The notes below the pieces were generated by a model. It ran no database searches. It saw nothing but the letters and a program-made list of their open reading frames with translations, and had not been told where the DNA came from. A stretch of 64,000 nt of DNA from Chitinophagales bacterium (lineage in GTDB: Bacteria; Bacteroidota; Bacteroidia; Chitinophagales; UBA2359). This document shows positions 62,901 through 64,000 of this stretch, piece by piece (position 1 is the stretch's first letter; each line of letters begins with the position of its first letter). The translations under genes and the position numbers were made by a program. The DNA is taken from positions 641,501 through 705,500 of the forward strand of contig JAWKLZ010000003.1 of assembly GCA_041392475.1 (NCBI GenBank), given 5' to 3'.

Positions 62901-64000
62901 TTGAAAACCTTGAGGAAATTCTTTTGTTGGAGAGTTTTGTACCCCTTTACAAATCAAAAATAAAAACAGGGGCTTGGTAAATTCAGGAGCCAGTATTGGG
63001 AAGTCTGGCTGTTTAAGCTTATAATGCTTACAAAAAAGTTTTAATGCTGCGTATTCGTTACCTGCAAACCCTTCATGGTTTATAATCGAAATTTTTTGAG
63101 GAATACCTTCTGGAAACATTAGGTCAAAATAGGTCGTTCGGATACTCAAAGCGACACCTAAATATGGGTGCTTAACAATAGTATTTATTAATCCAAAAAC
63201 CTCATCCCTCCACAAACGAACACCTCCTCCTTCGTTCAGTGCATCAATTAGAATAGGTATTCTTTCATTTAATTGTTCGCCTATTTTATTAAGAGACTTC
63301 AGAAAATTATCCATGTTCATTTCAAGCCCTAGTAGACTTAAAATGTTCTTTTCTACGCTTCCAACCCCAGATTTAAAATGTTGTCCCAAAAGTAGGATGG
63401 ATGGTCGTCCTCGTTCCAATCTGTTTTGAGCTATATCTCCTAAAAGGTGAGATTTTCCGCTTCCTGCTTCCCCTTTAACAATTAACACAGGATTATTTGT
63501 AAGTTCAACATTTACTTTGTTCTGTAAATCATCTTCCAATTCCCTATTCTTTGTTTGCATTTCTCTTAAAGAGCTTAGTTCAGTTTCATAAGGAACTCTA
63601 TAATTGAATGTCTTTTTAGTATCCTTTTCTGCTTTTATTTTTTCTCTCTGAAGTTCATACAACTCTGATTGCTTTTTATTAATCAATTCAGATATACGAT
63701 TGATTTCGTCAGTAATCCATGTGTAGTCAATGATATTAGGCACATTGATAGAGATTGACTCAATCCAATTTGTTACATTTGTTTTCAGATTGTTTTGCTC
63801 AGTCTCAATATCGAAAAGTGCAGATTCTTCTTTTGGGTTTGAGTATCGATTTTGATTTATCCAATTGTCGATTGCTTGAAGAAAACGGTGTTCAAAATCC
63901 TTGTCACGAACGAGATCATTGAACAGTTTGGAAATAGGTAGTTCTAAATTGAGTTCCTTCCTATAGCGTTGCCCTAAATTATGAATTGCCTTTTCTACAT
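59985..64000 (-). CDS. Large STAND P-loop NTPase, AVAST-like (N-terminus outside window)
   Basis: At least 1,337 residues. A GTG at 63743 is possible, but the frame stays open for 85 more codons to the window edge and reads as protein (GQRYRKELNLELPISKLFND), so the start is outside. Numbering from the GTG, a coiled coil precedes the P-loop NTPase: Walker A GEAGSGKSH (about residue 93), Walker B IPILIDALNEGG (163), the LSIRTTYFDLMFP arm (200) and FAYERFGDYFIANEL (375), a pattern typical of Avs-type STAND proteins. A long helical-repeat region follows, then a C-terminal domain without a named family (VFYLENGEIKGQLNYYE). Such NTPases detect phage proteins and then trigger a linked effector. The MBL gene downstream overlaps it. 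No nuclease domain is visible. Confidence 0.87.
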   Translation of the reverse strand, partial: VEKAIHNLGQRYRKELNLELPISKLFNDLVRDKDFEHRFLQAIDNWINQNRYSNPKEESALFDIETEQNNLKTNVTNWIESISINVPNIIDYTWITDEINRISELINKKQSELYELQREKIKAEKDTKKTFNYRVPYETELSSLREMQTKNRELEDDLQNKVNVELTNNPVLIVKGEAGSGKSHLLGDIAQNRLERGRPSILLLGQHFKSGVGSVEKNILSLLGLEMNMDNFLKSLNKIGEQLNERIPILIDALNEGGGVRLWRDEVFGLINTIVKHPYLGVALSIRTTYFDLMFPEGIPQKISIINHEGFAGNEYAALKLFCKHYKLKQPDFPILAPEFTKPLFLFLICKGVQNSPTKEFPQGFQGIGTIFNYYVKALKIQFQKLREEYYLAPNLISNAIQKFSLECFNKKESVLLLEDAHIFFNANFSKYPFLLNDMIQESVLIRNCKESYSAGEKEEVIYFAYERFGDYFIANELIKYFKNQEEVLRAFSKEEELGKLMEEYYWKYGGVLESLAILLPEKHGLELFEVYSWVYEDIKKDESELRNIIIDWQNGFLLDSLKWRTIESINEEKLIKWFQGDFFNVDFDNYLLTIEQLATIKNHPFNSDRLHQILLKIPMPKRDSFWQRHVLWYSGYNDNEIGFPLRRLIDWAWSPSISSSVDSETAVLAAQTLSWLLASTNRKLRDEVTKAIVNLLEQQPTALLNLLTRFKAVDDMYVQERLYAITYGCILRTERQDSIKLIGNFVYNQIFKDNPPEHVLLRDYARNAVEYMIYRGLGEEIDARKIRPPYKSDLPIYPTEEEISVYDIDHKSPEYDKKFGGIYNGIYFSVISWDFGRKTVDPSIEFFFPISFTKEPGYKKFIDELSEEQEKHLTLLSEMINSKEQLQSKNNRYEIERLGGQEKYDKLLKEHEKGVKEGFEILRTLFNEQLEYVIKSIIPYLQDVKRLSSSNYYWNFFNTAPVKRWIVKRAHELGYDVKLHGRYDQNNGYRNSRPNTEQIGKKYQWIAFHQILSILADNHKIRDRYLDKNYKYYQGAWQFSVRDIDPIYTTKNTEELPEDDMMILEKEYKWWHDDEYSFWNQENQEWARNINDLPEVKYIISKKDVSNVEWLFLNKFTKWNMPKPMSVDKYSMYRKELLYMIQGYIVKRDDKTQIVEFLQGKNFWGRWMPEPSSEFNQLLNREKYWSPAYNSVERENSWKEIYYNNNPTGLFVMCGTQDAKAHISEDKSGAESTYNIPCEQLFNDLELIYAPNDGDFVNSKGVLTVQNIPLSGGLMINKQIFLNYLEKNDLDIIWTLLGEKMAHSLHREQSDFGVPCGVFYLENGEIKGQLNYYERD

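Overview
The window comes from a bacterium of the phylum Bacteroidota. The evidence is a type IX secretion (T9SS) C-terminal sorting domain on a giant surface protein, a TonB-dependent receptor with an N-terminal carboxypeptidase-like domain, many -7 elements of the TAnnTTTG type, and malate:quinone oxidoreductase alongside an Na+:solute symporter. Large repetitive T9SS cargo, sensory NTPases and dispersed intergenic inverted repeats would suit a gliding or filamentous member such as the Saprospiria, but that placement is only inferred. No rRNA, tRNA or CRISPR array was seen.

Layout. Positions 1-14.8 kb are the 3' part of one giant adhesin gene: 22 DUF11 repeats, then 17 SdrD-B-like repeats, two cysteine-rich modules around an Ig-like domain, and a T9SS sorting domain. 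The last 105 bp of this gene and its terminator recur 0.8 kb downstream, after a small HTH gene. At 16.0-18.1 kb lies a membrane-anchored NACHT-like NTPase with a C-terminal FGE/C-type-lectin domain. Its last ~110 bp look like the variable region of a diversity-generating retroelement, and 56-bp direct repeats flank the gene. From 18.5 to 22.4 kb are a SRPBCC protein, a divergent AraC regulator, an unknown helical protein and a FabG-like reductase. From 23.2 to 31.4 kb are an exported hydrolase, a TonB receptor, a symporter, a KAS III-like enzyme lacking two catalytic residues, and an acyl-CoA synthetase. From 31.6 to 39.9 kb are exported and membrane proteins (triple-repeat lectin, flippase-like protein, retropepsin, GT39 glycosyltransferase, OmpA-like protein) and a SLOG-like protein.

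At 40.2-41.5 kb a minus-strand gene encodes an HD domain fused to a Pycsar-effector-like transmembrane region. At 41.6-45.9 kb are an unknown protein, free-methionine-(R)-sulfoxide reductase, a four-unit tandem repeat in which every unit ends in a terminator hairpin, and a membrane glycosyltransferase with TPRs. From 46.1 to 64 kb every gene is on the minus strand: a flavoprotein, a probable D-glutamate salvage set (DgcN, DgcA-like epimerase) with a PLP enzyme nearby, DinB-like, Mqo, Crp/Fnr, GNAT, serine hydrolase and NUDIX proteins. The right edge holds an overlapping MBL-fold hydrolase and a large STAND NTPase resembling an AVAST-type anti-phage module; the NTPase frame is still open at the window edge.

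The most unusual content is the set of possible recognition or immunity genes (hypervariable NACHT-FGE, HD-Pycsar-TM, MBL-STAND), the duplicated T9SS tail, and the tandem terminator-hairpin array.
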